Part shown: piece after piece, positions 43,507 to 52,012 of the stretch | How positions within the stretch are numbered: position 1 is the first letter of the stretch | How the letters are laid out: every line of letters starts with the position of its first letter | Assembly (NCBI RefSeq): GCF_002591975.1 | Contig: NZ_NVQE01000017.1 | Coordinates: forward strand, 52,369-116,368 | Length of the DNA: 64,000 nt | Direction: 5' to 3' | DNA from: Mycobacterium neglectum | GTDB lineage: Bacteria > Actinomycetota > Actinomycetes > Mycobacteriales > Mycobacteriaceae | Translations under genes and position numbers: made by a program | The notes under the pieces: generated by a model | Databases searched by the model: none | Told to the model about the DNA's origin: nothing | Seen by the model: the letters and a program-made list of their open reading frames with translations, nothing else

Positions 43507-44348
43507 TCTCGATCTCCTGATACTTGGGTCGCGAACCACTTGTCACCGTTGGCCAGGGGTCGCACGACGCGAGAGACCTTGTCTCCCATGATGCGCAGCG
43601 CGTCGACGATCTCGCGCTCACGTTGTGGGGTCAGCCGGTCCAGCGGCACGGACGCGCTGATCGCGTCCTGCGCGGGCTGGCAGTAGTGCAGGGCCACAGC
43701 GAAGCACCGCAGTCCGGGGGTGTTCTCCTCGTCGTCGGTGGCGTAGCCGCGGATCCGGACGTTGTCGAGATCGGCGTCCAGAGCGGCGCGGTCGACGATC
43801 GTCTTGTCGGTCAACGACTTGAGCGCGGGAGGGACGTGCTGGTCCCGTTCGGTGCCGAATCGTTCGGCGAGAAGCGACTTTCCGAGTGCGGTCGTGTAGG
43901 CGGGCAGCCTCCTGCCGACCCGGTTCGACGTGCGGGTGTACCCCTTGGACTCCCTCGTCGCGAGGTACACGATGTCGGTTCCGTCCAGCCGGCCGACGTG
44001 GAACGTCTCGTCCAGATCATCACGTAGGTCGTCGAGGAACGGTGTGATCAGTGGCAGGTACGGGTCGCTGTCCAGATAGCTGGTGCCGACCAGCAGCGCG
44101 CGGACCCCGATCGCGTACATGGTGCCCGTCGCGTCGGTGCGCACCCAGCCCTGCGCAACGAGCGTGCGAAGCAGGGCGTGGGCGCTGCTGCGGGGCATGG
44201 CGAGTGCGTGGCTGACCTCGCGCAGCCGCGCGGGTTCGTCGTGGCGGGCCGCAAGGAACTCGAGCAGCTCGACGGTCCGGACGGCCGACTTCACGCCCGC
44301 ACGCGACGAGGAAGAACGGTCGGAGCGTACGACGAGTTCTTCTGACAT
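43503..44348 (-). CDS. IclR-family transcriptional regulator
   Basis: A 281-aa regulator. The N-terminal winged helix ([34 protein letters not shown]) is followed by the IclR effector domain ([24 protein letters not shown], and [20 protein letters not shown]). These proteins bind small organic acids. It lies in the middle of the sugar-acid operon, overlapping the glucarate dehydratase gene, so it probably controls the operon. A palindrome at 50664-50677 is a candidate target. ATG 44348 has GGGAGG upstream. Confidence 0.9.
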   Translation of the reverse strand: MSEELVVRSDRSSSSRAGVKSAVRTVELLEFLAARHDEPARLREVSHALAMPRSSAHALLRTLVAQGWVRTDATGTMYAIGVRALLVGTSYLDSDPYLPLITPFLDDLRDDLDETFHVGRLDGTDIVYLATRESKGYTRTSNRVGRRLPAYTTALGKSLLAERFGTERDQHVPPALKSLTDKTIVDRAALDADLDNVRIRGYATDDEENTPGLRCFAVALHYCQPAQDAISASVPLDRLTPQREREIVDALRIMGDKVSRVVRPLANGDKWFATQVSGDRE

Positions 44349-44349
44349 C

Positions 44350-45078
44350 TCAGCCTCCCATCGCCAACAGTTCACGGCCGATCAACATGACGGCACCGAG
44401 AGCCGAGACGCCGATTGCCAAGACCCGCAACCGCTGCGGGTCCAGCACGCGGTTGAGGCCGTGGGACAGTACGTAGCCGACGAGCGCGGCGGGGAGCAGG
44501 ATCGCGAACATCGCCATCGTGTGGCCGTTGACGGCACCGGTCGCCGCCAGCGCCGCGATCGACATGAGGGAGCCGACGAGGAAGAACCCGCTCATCGTGC
44601 CACGCAGTCCCGCGCCCTCCTTTCGCTGCCACACCAGCGCCATCGGGGGTCCGCCGATCGCCGTCGCGGTGCCGAGCACACCCGAGGCCGCACCGGCCAG
44701 GACGACGTTGCGCCGTCGCGCCACCGGAATCCAGCCGAGGCTGGTCAACCCGACACCGAGCAGGACGACGAGTGCGAGCATGATCGCCAGGCCACGCTCG
44801 GGCAGTATCGCCAGCAGCAGCGCGCCTGCGATGGTGCCCGGAACCCGGCCCACCAGTGCCCATTTGGTGCCGTGCAGGTCGATGTCTTCGCGTTCTCGCA
44901 CCACGACGATCAAGGTGATGATGGTCGCGATCATGATGAGCGTGCCGGGAATGAGGGCGGGATCGACGAGCGCGATGATCGGCGCGGAGAGCAAACCGAT
45001 ACCGAAGCCGATCGACGCCTGCAGCGCAGATGCCAACATGATCGTCGCCGCCACTATGCAATATCCCCAGATGCTCAT
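44350..45078 (-). CDS. TauE/SafE-family membrane permease
   Basis: A 242-aa polytopic protein with about seven or eight transmembrane helices and internal repeat-like segments (ALQASIGFGIGLLSAPI and ASGVLGTATAIGGPPMALVW) typical of TauE/SafE anion permeases. The family exports or imports sulfonates, sulfite and organic acids. Here it may handle an organic acid made in the pathway. It is embedded in the operon between the ATPase gene (ATGA overlap) and the IclR gene (1-nt gap). ATG 45078 was chosen to fit the overlap; the frame is open further upstream. Confidence 0.85.
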   Translation of the reverse strand: MSIWGYCIVAATIMLASALQASIGFGIGLLSAPIIALVDPALIPGTLIMIATIITLIVVVREREDIDLHGTKWALVGRVPGTIAGALLLAILPERGLAIMLALVVLLGVGLTSLGWIPVARRRNVVLAGAASGVLGTATAIGGPPMALVWQRKEGAGLRGTMSGFFLVGSLMSIAALAATGAVNGHTMAMFAILLPAALVGYVLSHGLNRVLDPQRLRVLAIGVSALGAVMLIGRELLAMGG

Positions 45079-46070
45079 GCCGTCGCCAGCATGCCCTCCG
45101 ACAGGAGCGGATGGTGGCACAGGGCGGCATGCCCACTTACCTCGGGATCCGCCGCGCTCGGCGGTGTGGTGGTCGCGCAGATCTCGGTGGCCTTCCAGCA
45201 GCGGGTGCGGAACCGGCAGCCCGACGGCGGGTCGATCGGCGAAGGAACCTCACCCTTGAGCAGGATCCGGTCCTTGCGCAGCGCGCTGTCGAGTTTCGGT
45301 GCGGCCGACATCAGCGCCGCGGTGTACGGGTGGTTCGGGCGGTCGAAAACCGCTTCGGTGGGGCCGTTCTCGATGATGCGGCCCAGGTACATCACCGAAA
45401 CCCGGTCCGCGACGTGCCGGACCACCGACAGGTCGTGGCTGATGAAGATGTAGCTGATGCCCAGCTCGCCCTGGAGTTCGTTGAGCAGATTGAGCACCTG
45501 CGCCTGCACCGACAGGTCGAGCGCGGACACCGGCTCGTCACAGATGATGACGTCGGGATCGAGCGCGAGCGCGCGGGCGATGCCGATGCGCTGACGCTGG
45601 CCACCGGAGAACTCCTGCGGGTACTTGTCGACCGCCTTGGCGCCGAGGCCGACGAGGTCGAGCAGACCGCGCACCCGCATGTCGCGGTCCTTGCGCGTCG
45701 TGTACATATCCTTGTGGCTGCGCCACGGCTCGGCGATGATGTCGCCGGCCGTCATGCGGGAGTTCAGCGATGCGTACGGGTCCTGGAACACCATCTGCAC
45801 CCGGCGGCGGAAGTTCAGCAGGTCCTTACCGCGCAGGCTGTACGGGTCGATGCCGTCGAAGCGCACGGTCCCGGAGTCCGGGCGCTCCAGCATCAGCAAT
45901 GTCCTTGCCAGCGTGGACTTTCCGCAGCCGGATTCACCGACCAGGCCGAGCGTCTCGCCGCGCTTGAGGTTGAGCGTGATGCCGTCGAGCGCGCACAGTC
46001 GCTTCTTGCCGGCACGGAATGACTTGCGGAGGTCGCGGACCTCGAGCAGGCTCTCAGACGTTTCAGACAT
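45075..46070 (-). CDS. Oligopeptide-type ABC transporter ATP-binding protein (OppF/DppF)
   Basis: A 331-aa ATPase. Walker A GESGCGKST, the Q-loop, the signature EFSGGQRQRIG, Walker B IICDEP and the switch HD are present. The C-terminal OppF/DppF extension with a Cys cluster (SGCRFRTRCWKATEIC) is intact; in the family this region often binds an iron-sulfur or metal site. Together with the adjoining ATPase it forms the nucleotide-binding heterodimer of the operon transporter. The start overlaps the preceding ATPase stop by 8 nt. Confidence 0.92.
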   Translation of the reverse strand: MSETSESLLEVRDLRKSFRAGKKRLCALDGITLNLKRGETLGLVGESGCGKSTLARTLLMLERPDSGTVRFDGIDPYSLRGKDLLNFRRRVQMVFQDPYASLNSRMTAGDIIAEPWRSHKDMYTTRKDRDMRVRGLLDLVGLGAKAVDKYPQEFSGGQRQRIGIARALALDPDVIICDEPVSALDLSVQAQVLNLLNELQGELGISYIFISHDLSVVRHVADRVSVMYLGRIIENGPTEAVFDRPNHPYTAALMSAAPKLDSALRKDRILLKGEVPSPIDPPSGCRFRTRCWKATEICATTTPPSAADPEVSGHAALCHHPLLSEGMLATA

Positions 46071-47085
46071 TCGAGACCTCTTCCGGGAAGTGGCAGGCGG
46101 CCTTGCGGTTGGCAGTCACGGTGTCGAGCGTCGGCCGCTTGTCTGCGCAGATCTCGCGAGCCAGCGGGCAGCGGGCCTGGTACACGCAACCCTCGGGGAT
46201 GGCCTGCAGGTCCGGTGGCGTCCCGCCGATGGACTTGAGGTCGTCACCGCGGCGCGCGTTCACCGGCACCGAGTTCAGCAGGCCCTTGGTGTAGGGGTGT
46301 TTCGGGTTGGCGAAAACCTCGGCGACCGGGCCGGTTTCGACGATGTTGCCTGCGTACATCACCGCGACGCGATCGGCTTCCTCGGCGACCAGGGCCAGAT
46401 CGTGGGTGATGAGGACGACGGCCATGTCGAACTCGGTGCGCAGATCGCGCAGCAGCGCCATGATCTGCGCCTGCACGGTGACGTCGAGTGCGGTGGTGGG
46501 CTCGTCGGCGATCAGCACGCTGGGGTTGAGCGCGACGGCCATCGCGATGAGCAGTCGTTGCCGCATACCGCCGGAGAACTGGTGCGGGTAGGAGTTCAGC
46601 CGCGACTCGGGCTGCGGGATGCCGACGCGGGTCATCAGGTCGACGGCTTTGCGCTTGGCTTCCTTGGCCGACAGGTTGTGGTGGATCCGGAACGGTTCGG
46701 CGAGTTGGGTTCCCACGGTGTAGAGCGGGTTGAGTGCGGTGAGCGCGTCCTGGAACACGATCGCGAGTTCGGTGCCCGCCATTTCGCGACGCTTCGCGGG
46801 ACCGACCTGGAACAGGTCGACGCCGCCGAGGGTGGCCGATCCTTCGACCACGTCGGCGACGGGTTCGAGCAGGCCGACGAGCGCGGTGGCGGTCATCGAC
46901 TTGCCGCAGCCGGATTCGCCGAGCAGAGCCAGGGTTTCGCCGCGACGCGCGGTGAAGCTGACGTCGTTGACGGCACGGACGGTGCCGCTGATGGTGCGAA
47001 TCTCCACACTCATACCGTCGACGTCGAGCACGGGCGTCGCGTCGGTCTGGCCGACCGTGGGCTTGTGGTCTACTGCAGCGGTCAT
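46063..47085 (-). CDS. Oligopeptide-type ABC transporter ATP-binding protein (OppD/DppD)
   Basis: A 340-aa ATPase partner. Walker A GESGCGKS, signature QFSGGMRQRL, Walker B LIADEPTTALD and a C-terminal Cys cluster (GCVYQARCPLAREIC) identify the OppD type. ATG 47085 was chosen because the N-terminal beta strand of the ABC domain then begins at about residue 18; the long upstream open frame is antisense to the permease gene. It lies 11 nt downstream of the OppC-type gene. Confidence 0.92.
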   Translation of the reverse strand: MTAAVDHKPTVGQTDATPVLDVDGMSVEIRTISGTVRAVNDVSFTARRGETLALLGESGCGKSMTATALVGLLEPVADVVEGSATLGGVDLFQVGPAKRREMAGTELAIVFQDALTALNPLYTVGTQLAEPFRIHHNLSAKEAKRKAVDLMTRVGIPQPESRLNSYPHQFSGGMRQRLLIAMAVALNPSVLIADEPTTALDVTVQAQIMALLRDLRTEFDMAVVLITHDLALVAEEADRVAVMYAGNIVETGPVAEVFANPKHPYTKGLLNSVPVNARRGDDLKSIGGTPPDLQAIPEGCVYQARCPLAREICADKRPTLDTVTANRKAACHFPEEVSNV

Positions 47086-47096
47086 GACAGCCCCTC

Positions 47097-48086
47097 TCAG
47101 ATGCGCTTGGTGGTTTTGGCGAAGCGGGACAGGCGCTTCTGCGGGACGGTGAGGCGCCAGCGCTGGCCCGGATCGGTGGCGATGCGGGCCCAGGCCGCCA
47201 GTATGGTGGCCGACACGGTGGTGATGACGATGGCCAGGCCGGGGAAGAACGACAGCCACCACGCGGTGTGCAGGTAGGTGCGGCCCTGCGAGACCATCAG
47301 GCCCCAGCTGACGTCGGGCGGCTGGATGCCGATGCCCAAGAAACTCAGTGAGCTCTCCGCCAGCATCACGTAGCAGAAGTCCAGTGTTGCGACGGTGAGC
47401 AGTGTCGGCAGCACGATCGGCAGCACGTGGCGGAAGATGATGGAGCGGGCGGGCGCGCCGAATGTGCGGGCGGCGTCGACGAACAGCCGGCTCTGCAGTT
47501 CCGCGGATTCGGCGCGGGCGGTGCGCAGGTAGACGGGGATGCGGGTGATCGCAAGCACCAGAACAATGTTCGCGGCGCTGGGGGAGAACACGTAGAGAAC
47601 GACGACCGCGAGCAGCAGCGAAGGGAAGCTCATGATCACGTCGGCGATCCGCATGGCGACGGTCTCGCGCCAGCCGCGGTAGAAGCCGGCCCACATGCCG
47701 ATGGCCGAGCCGATGACCGCCGAGATCACGACGGCGGGGATCGCGACGGACAGCGTCGTCTGGCACGCGACGATCAGCCGGGCCAGCATGCTGCGGCCCA
47801 GCGGGTCGGTGCCGAGGAAGTTGGCCCAGCCGTGTGCGAGGGTGAACGGCGCCTGGTTGGAGTTGTCGAGGTCGATCTTTGTGGCGAGGTCGCCGACGAG
47901 CATCGGGCCGAAGATCGCGGTGAGGAAGACGAAGCCGAGGATCACTGCCGCGACGGCGGCGACGCGGTCGTTGAGCAGCATGCTCAACCACTTCGATGCA
48001 ATGCTCTTTTTGGCGCCGTCTTGCCCAGGCTCGCCGACGATCGCAGTGGTCGGCTTGACGGGAACGAGGTCGATTCCAGAACTCAT
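47097..48086 (-). CDS. Oligopeptide-type ABC transporter permease (OppC/DppC)
   Basis: A 329-aa inner-membrane permease with an N-terminal OppC segment (LNDRVAAVAAVILGFVFLTAIFG) and FLGTDPLGRSMLARL, the classic OppC signature. The cytoplasmic EAA loop (VDAARTFGAPARSIIFRHVLP) contacts an ATPase. Six transmembrane helices are visible. It is the second permease of the heterodimer and lies 22 nt downstream of the OppB-type gene. Confidence 0.92.
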   Translation of the reverse strand: MSSGIDLVPVKPTTAIVGEPGQDGAKKSIASKWLSMLLNDRVAAVAAVILGFVFLTAIFGPMLVGDLATKIDLDNSNQAPFTLAHGWANFLGTDPLGRSMLARLIVACQTTLSVAIPAVVISAVIGSAIGMWAGFYRGWRETVAMRIADVIMSFPSLLLAVVVLYVFSPSAANIVLVLAITRIPVYLRTARAESAELQSRLFVDAARTFGAPARSIIFRHVLPIVLPTLLTVATLDFCYVMLAESSLSFLGIGIQPPDVSWGLMVSQGRTYLHTAWWLSFFPGLAIVITTVSATILAAWARIATDPGQRWRLTVPQKRLSRFAKTTKRI

Positions 48087-48108
48087 GTCGTTAGTTCTCC
48101 TAATGCCG

Positions 48109-49038
48109 TTAAGCCATTGCCGGTTCGCGGACGCGGGCGTCGAGTAGCGCGTAGCAGGCGTCGATGAAGATGTTGAGCAGGAAGATGCTCACCGCGGTCA
48201 GCAGGACGGCGGCCTGCAGCACGGCGAAGTCACGTTGCAGGATCGCGTCGATCATCAGCTTGCCGATACCGGGCCAGCCGAAGATGGCCTCGACGACGAC
48301 CGCGCCGTTGATCAGGCCGACGGCCAGGTCGCCCGCGACGGTCAGCGGGGGGGCCGCGGCGTTGCGCAGCGCGTGGTGGCTGACGACGCGGAAGTCGCTG
48401 GCCCCCTTGCTACGGGCCAGCCGCACGTACGGCGCGGAGAGTGCGGAAACCATTGCGCCGCGCACGACTTGGGTGAGTACGCCGAGTGGCCGGATCATCA
48501 GCGTGGCGATCGGCAGGATCCAGGACAGGATGCCACTGTCGACGCCGGAGGTGGGCAGCACGCCGAGAAGCACAGCGAAGAGCCAGACGCCGGTGATGGC
48601 GAACCAGAAGTCGGGGATGGACGCGGCGGTCATGGACAGCAGGCTGGAGAAGCGGTCGGCCAGCGAGTTGGGCCGGTAGGCGGCCCAGCAGCCGATGACG
48701 ATGGCGCCGACGACGGCGAGAAGCATTGTGGTGAAGGCCAACTGCAGCGTGGCGGGGAACGCCCGGAACGCCATCTCGGAGGCGGACTCACCGGTGCGCA
48801 GCGAGGTGCCGAAGTCGAAATGCAGGACACCCTTGAAGTACTCGACGAGCTGCGTCCACACCGGTTGGTCGAAGCCGTTGGCCTGGGCGAAGGCCTCGCG
48901 CTGTTCGGGTGTCGCCGACTCGGGCAGATACAGGTTGGTGGGGTCGCCGGTGAGGCGGGCGAGCAGGAACACGCCGAGCAGCACGATGATCAAAGGCAGT
49001 GCGCTGGTGTATGTCCGGCGCCGGATGAAGGAGAACAT
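48109..49038 (-). CDS. Oligopeptide-type ABC transporter permease (OppB/DppB)
   Basis: A 309-aa permease beginning with FIRRRTYTSALPLIIVLLGVFLLARLTGDP, the OppB N-terminal helix and conserved GDP. It continues with the external segment FDFGTSLRTG, and the EAA loop YVRLARSKGASDFRVVSHHALRN. Six helices are predicted. It forms the transmembrane channel with the OppC-type protein. It begins 18 nt after the binding-protein stop, so it is co-transcribed with it. Confidence 0.92.
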   Translation of the reverse strand: MFSFIRRRTYTSALPLIIVLLGVFLLARLTGDPTNLYLPESATPEQREAFAQANGFDQPVWTQLVEYFKGVLHFDFGTSLRTGESASEMAFRAFPATLQLAFTTMLLAVVGAIVIGCWAAYRPNSLADRFSSLLSMTAASIPDFWFAITGVWLFAVLLGVLPTSGVDSGILSWILPIATLMIRPLGVLTQVVRGAMVSALSAPYVRLARSKGASDFRVVSHHALRNAAAPPLTVAGDLAVGLINGAVVVEAIFGWPGIGKLMIDAILQRDFAVLQAAVLLTAVSIFLLNIFIDACYALLDARVREPAMA

Positions 49039-49056
49039 GAGGGCGTGGCCTTCCTA

Positions 49057-50628
49057 CTACTGGGCGACCGTGGGGGAGGTGGAGCCGGCGGGCGTCATCT
49101 CGGCCAGCCGCATCTCGTCACCGGTGGCGGAGTTGGGGGTGTAATCGACGCGGGGCGATTTGCCGAGGATGCCCTTCATGTGCGCGAGGTAGGCCATGCT
49201 CATGATCTCCTGCGGCTCTTCGGCGAACAGCTTCGCGAAGGCATCCTGGCGCTGCTGCCCGGTGAGCTCCTCGGCCGCGCGGATCTTCGTGTCGAATTCC
49301 GGCGTGCCGTAGGAAGCCTGCGCACCGTCGGACAGCATGTACTGATCCATGGTGAACGCGGCGTCACCGGCCTGATTGCCGTGCATGATCATCAGCAGGT
49401 AGGGCCCGGCGCCCTCGGGGAACGGCCGCAGCTGATACAGCAGCTGGTTGGACGTGTCCATCATCTCGATCTTCACGTTCAGGCCGATCTCGGAGAACTC
49501 GCTCTGCAGCACCTCGATGGTCTCGCTGATCTTCGGGAACTGCGCGGTGCGGCCGATGAGTCGGATCTCGGTGTCGACGGGCACGCCGTCGGCCCTGGCC
49601 TCGTCGATGAGCTGCTTGGCCTTGGTCCGATCGTGTGGCCACAGCTGCAGATCGCCGTTGTATCCGACGACCCCGGAGGGGATCAGCTGCGAGGCGGGAT
49701 CCCCGAGTCCGCGGAACAGCGCCTTGACGATGCCTTCACGGTTGACGGCGTAGTTGATGGCCTGGCGCACGCGCATGTCGTTGAGCGGCGCCTCGGTGGC
49801 CTGCATGCGCAGCGCGGTGGTCTCGTTGTTCTGGAACGGGACACCGAGATCTTCGGCGCCGTCCTCGGGTCCGAGTGACACCGCGATGTCGGTCTCGTCG
49901 TTCGTGATCATCGCCGCGCGGACGCTGCCCTCGCTGCGCCACTGGTATTCGGCCCTGGCGAACGGGGGCTTCTCGCCCCAGTAGGTGTCGTTGCGCTCGA
50001 GGAAGAGCTTCTGCCCGTACTCCCAGCCGTCGATCGCGTAGGGACCGGTGCCGATCGGCTCGCGCACCTTCTCCGTCATGGAGGTGCCGGTCGGCACGAT
50101 CTCGACGAACGAGATACGCAGCGGGAGAATCGGATCCGGCGTCTTGGTGCCCACAACCAGGGTGTTGTCGTCGGGAGTGGCGACCTCCAATGGGTCGTCG
50201 CCGAACACGTAGCCGTCGACGTTGCAGTTCAACTCTGAGTTCACGGCTCGGTCGATCGAGTAGGCGGCGTCTTTGGCGGTCATCGGCGCCCCGTTGGAAA
50301 AGGTGACGCCGTCGCGGATTTTGAAGGTCCACTGGTTCGGTGAGGTCTGGCTCCACTCGGTGGCCAGCAGCGGCTGCAGGTCGCCGGAGTTGGGGTCGCG
50401 CTCGATGAGCGGCTCGGTGATGTTGGAGCGCACGACGATGCCGGTCGAGGTCAGTGAGCTCTCACAGGGCTCCAGGGTCGGCGGCTCCTGGGCCAGGACG
50501 ATGCGCAGGGTGTTGGGGTCGTAGCCGCCGTGGCGGGAGTTGGCGACGGTACAGCCGGAAGCGGCCACGGTGACCGCCGTCAACGCGACGGCCAACACCT
50601 GGCGTCGGAGCGTGGTGCGTGTGCTCAT
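49057..50628 (-). CDS. Oligopeptide-type ABC transporter substrate-binding lipoprotein (OppA-like, SBP_bac_5)
   Basis: A 523-aa lipoprotein (lipobox AASGC, Cys about 25) of family 5 solute-binding proteins. LRIVLAQEPPTLEPCESS and WTFKIRDGVTFSNGAPMTAKDAAYSIDR are signatures. Family 5 proteins bind peptides, nickel complexes, oligosaccharides or opine-like compounds, so the substrate need not be a peptide; the sugar-acid operon suggests an aldarate-containing or carbohydrate-derived ligand. It is the first gene of the operon, with GGGAGGA before the ATG. Confidence 0.92.
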   Translation of the reverse strand: MSTRTTLRRQVLAVALTAVTVAASGCTVANSRHGGYDPNTLRIVLAQEPPTLEPCESSLTSTGIVVRSNITEPLIERDPNSGDLQPLLATEWSQTSPNQWTFKIRDGVTFSNGAPMTAKDAAYSIDRAVNSELNCNVDGYVFGDDPLEVATPDDNTLVVGTKTPDPILPLRISFVEIVPTGTSMTEKVREPIGTGPYAIDGWEYGQKLFLERNDTYWGEKPPFARAEYQWRSEGSVRAAMITNDETDIAVSLGPEDGAEDLGVPFQNNETTALRMQATEAPLNDMRVRQAINYAVNREGIVKALFRGLGDPASQLIPSGVVGYNGDLQLWPHDRTKAKQLIDEARADGVPVDTEIRLIGRTAQFPKISETIEVLQSEFSEIGLNVKIEMMDTSNQLLYQLRPFPEGAGPYLLMIMHGNQAGDAAFTMDQYMLSDGAQASYGTPEFDTKIRAAEELTGQQRQDAFAKLFAEEPQEIMSMAYLAHMKGILGKSPRVDYTPNSATGDEMRLAEMTPAGSTSPTVAQ

Positions 50629-50663
50629 GAAATTCTCGATCCTCCCGGGCTGCTGGAGTGACG

Positions 50664-50677
50664 TCCACGTATGTGGA
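50664..50677. promoter_or_regulatory. Palindromic operator candidate of the sugar-acid operon
   Basis: TCCAC-GTAT-GTGGA is an inverted repeat of 5-bp arms, about 16-29 nt downstream of the transcription start predicted from the promoter at 50700-50729. It is a plausible IclR target because the operon encodes its own IclR regulator. The short arms make this tentative. Confidence 0.4.
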
Positions 50678-50699
50678 TGAGACTTGTGATCGCAACCAC

Positions 50700-50729
50700 A
50701 CGTTAAGGAGGTCATTTCGGCAGCGTCAA
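50700..50729 (-). promoter_or_regulatory. Promoter of the nine-gene transport/sugar-acid operon
   Basis: On the minus strand, TTGACG (50729-50724) and TAACGT (50705-50700) are separated by 18 nt. TAACGT fits the mycobacterial TANNNT -10. The start codon of the first gene is about 65 nt downstream of the predicted transcription start. Confidence 0.5.
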
Positions 50730-50944
50730 CCCCCGCCAAATGGCGATATCGGGCAGTTTTGGGACGTTCGTACGACTCTTTGGAGGGCCCGGAAATGCGT
50801 CGTGAACTGTGGTTCTAGCGTCACCGGTAACTCACCGATACCCCGTGATGGCTGACGATCCGCCAGTGATGCGCTTTCGATATAAGTCCATGCGAATTGA
50901 ATGTTGGACGGGTATCCGCAGGTCGTCGTAGCGTGGGCAGCACT

Positions 50945-51904
50945 ATGAGCAATCGATCGGTATTGCAGGTGGGTCCTTTAAAGCCGTCGCTGGCGCAGAC
51001 GCTGCAGGACGACTACGCGGCGTACGTACTGCCCGATGAGCCCACGGAGTTCCTCGCCGAGCACGGCGCCGAGATTCGCGCCGCGGTCACCTCGGGGCGC
51101 ACGGGTGTGAACGCGGAGTTGATGGCGGCGCTGCCGAACCTCGGCGCGGTCGTGAACTTCGGCGTCGGCTACGACACCACGGACGTCGACGCCGCCGCTG
51201 CCCGTGGGATCGGCGTGAGCAACACGCCGGATGTGCTGACCGACTGCGTCGCAGATACGGCGGTGGGCCTGATGCTCGACACGCTGCGCCAGTTCTCGGC
51301 GTCGGATCGCTACGTGCGGGCGGGCCGGTGGACGGCCGAAGGGAATTACCCGTTGACGCGCCAGGTGAGCAACACCCGCGTCGGGATCATCGGGCTGGGC
51401 CGCATCGGGAGTGCAATCGCCAAGCGCCTCAGCGCTTTCGGGTGCACGATTTCCTACCACAATCGGCATGCGAAGGATGATTCGCCGTACACGTATGTGG
51501 GTTCGCCGGTGGAGTTGGCGGCCGGGGTCGACGTGCTGGTCGTGGCGGCCGCCGGTGGTGCGGGCACGCAGAAGCTGGTGAGCAGCGAGGTCATTGACGC
51601 GCTCGGAACGCGCGGATACCTGATCAACATCGCGCGCGGCAGCGTCGTCGACGAGGAGGCATTGGTTGCGGCCCTGGTCGACGGCCGGTTGGCCGGCGCC
51701 GGCCTGGACGTCTTCGCGGACGAACCGAACGTCCCGGAGGCGCTGCTGTCGATGGACAACGTCGTCGTGCTGCCCCACGTCGCCAGCGGCACCGTAGAAA
51801 CCCGCGCGGCAATGGAGGAGCTCACGCTGCGCAACCTGAACAGCTTCCTTGAGTCCGGACAGCTCGTCACGCCGGTTCAGGTGCCGGTCACAGCCTCGGG
51901 CTAG
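50945..51904 (+). CDS. D-2-hydroxyacid dehydrogenase (glyoxylate/hydroxypyruvate reductase type)
   Basis: A 319-aa NAD(P)-dependent reductase. GLGRIG is at 150-155, and the catalytic Arg231 (NIARGS), Glu260 (DVFADEP) and His278 (LPHVASGT) form the normal triad, in contrast to the operon paralogue. It would reduce glyoxylate, hydroxypyruvate or a related keto acid. It is divergent from the binding-protein gene; a TAGCGT box (50929-50934) lies 10 nt before the ATG. The shared intergenic region may carry control sites for both directions. Confidence 0.9.
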   Translation: MSNRSVLQVGPLKPSLAQTLQDDYAAYVLPDEPTEFLAEHGAEIRAAVTSGRTGVNAELMAALPNLGAVVNFGVGYDTTDVDAAAARGIGVSNTPDVLTDCVADTAVGLMLDTLRQFSASDRYVRAGRWTAEGNYPLTRQVSNTRVGIIGLGRIGSAIAKRLSAFGCTISYHNRHAKDDSPYTYVGSPVELAAGVDVLVVAAAGGAGTQKLVSSEVIDALGTRGYLINIARGSVVDEEALVAALVDGRLAGAGLDVFADEPNVPEALLSMDNVVVLPHVASGTVETRAAMEELTLRNLNSFLESGQLVTPVQVPVTASG

Positions 51905-52012
51905 CACCCGGCGCGCCGATTGGCATCCCCACGGCAAGGTCCGCGCATCCGCGTGGCAAGGTTTCGAGATGCCACAAAACGGCGATAGCGCCATCATGAC
52001 GGGCGTGGTGCC

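Noticed and set aside
47086..47991. Long upstream frame joined to the OppD-type gene
   Set aside because: It is antisense-free but overlaps the OppC permease gene on the same strand in another frame, with an Arg/His-rich translation lacking any family features.
48235..49878. 547-aa plus-strand frame opposite the transporter genes
   Set aside because: Crosses two real genes on the minus strand and shows only shadow composition (Gly/Arg/Asp/Gln).
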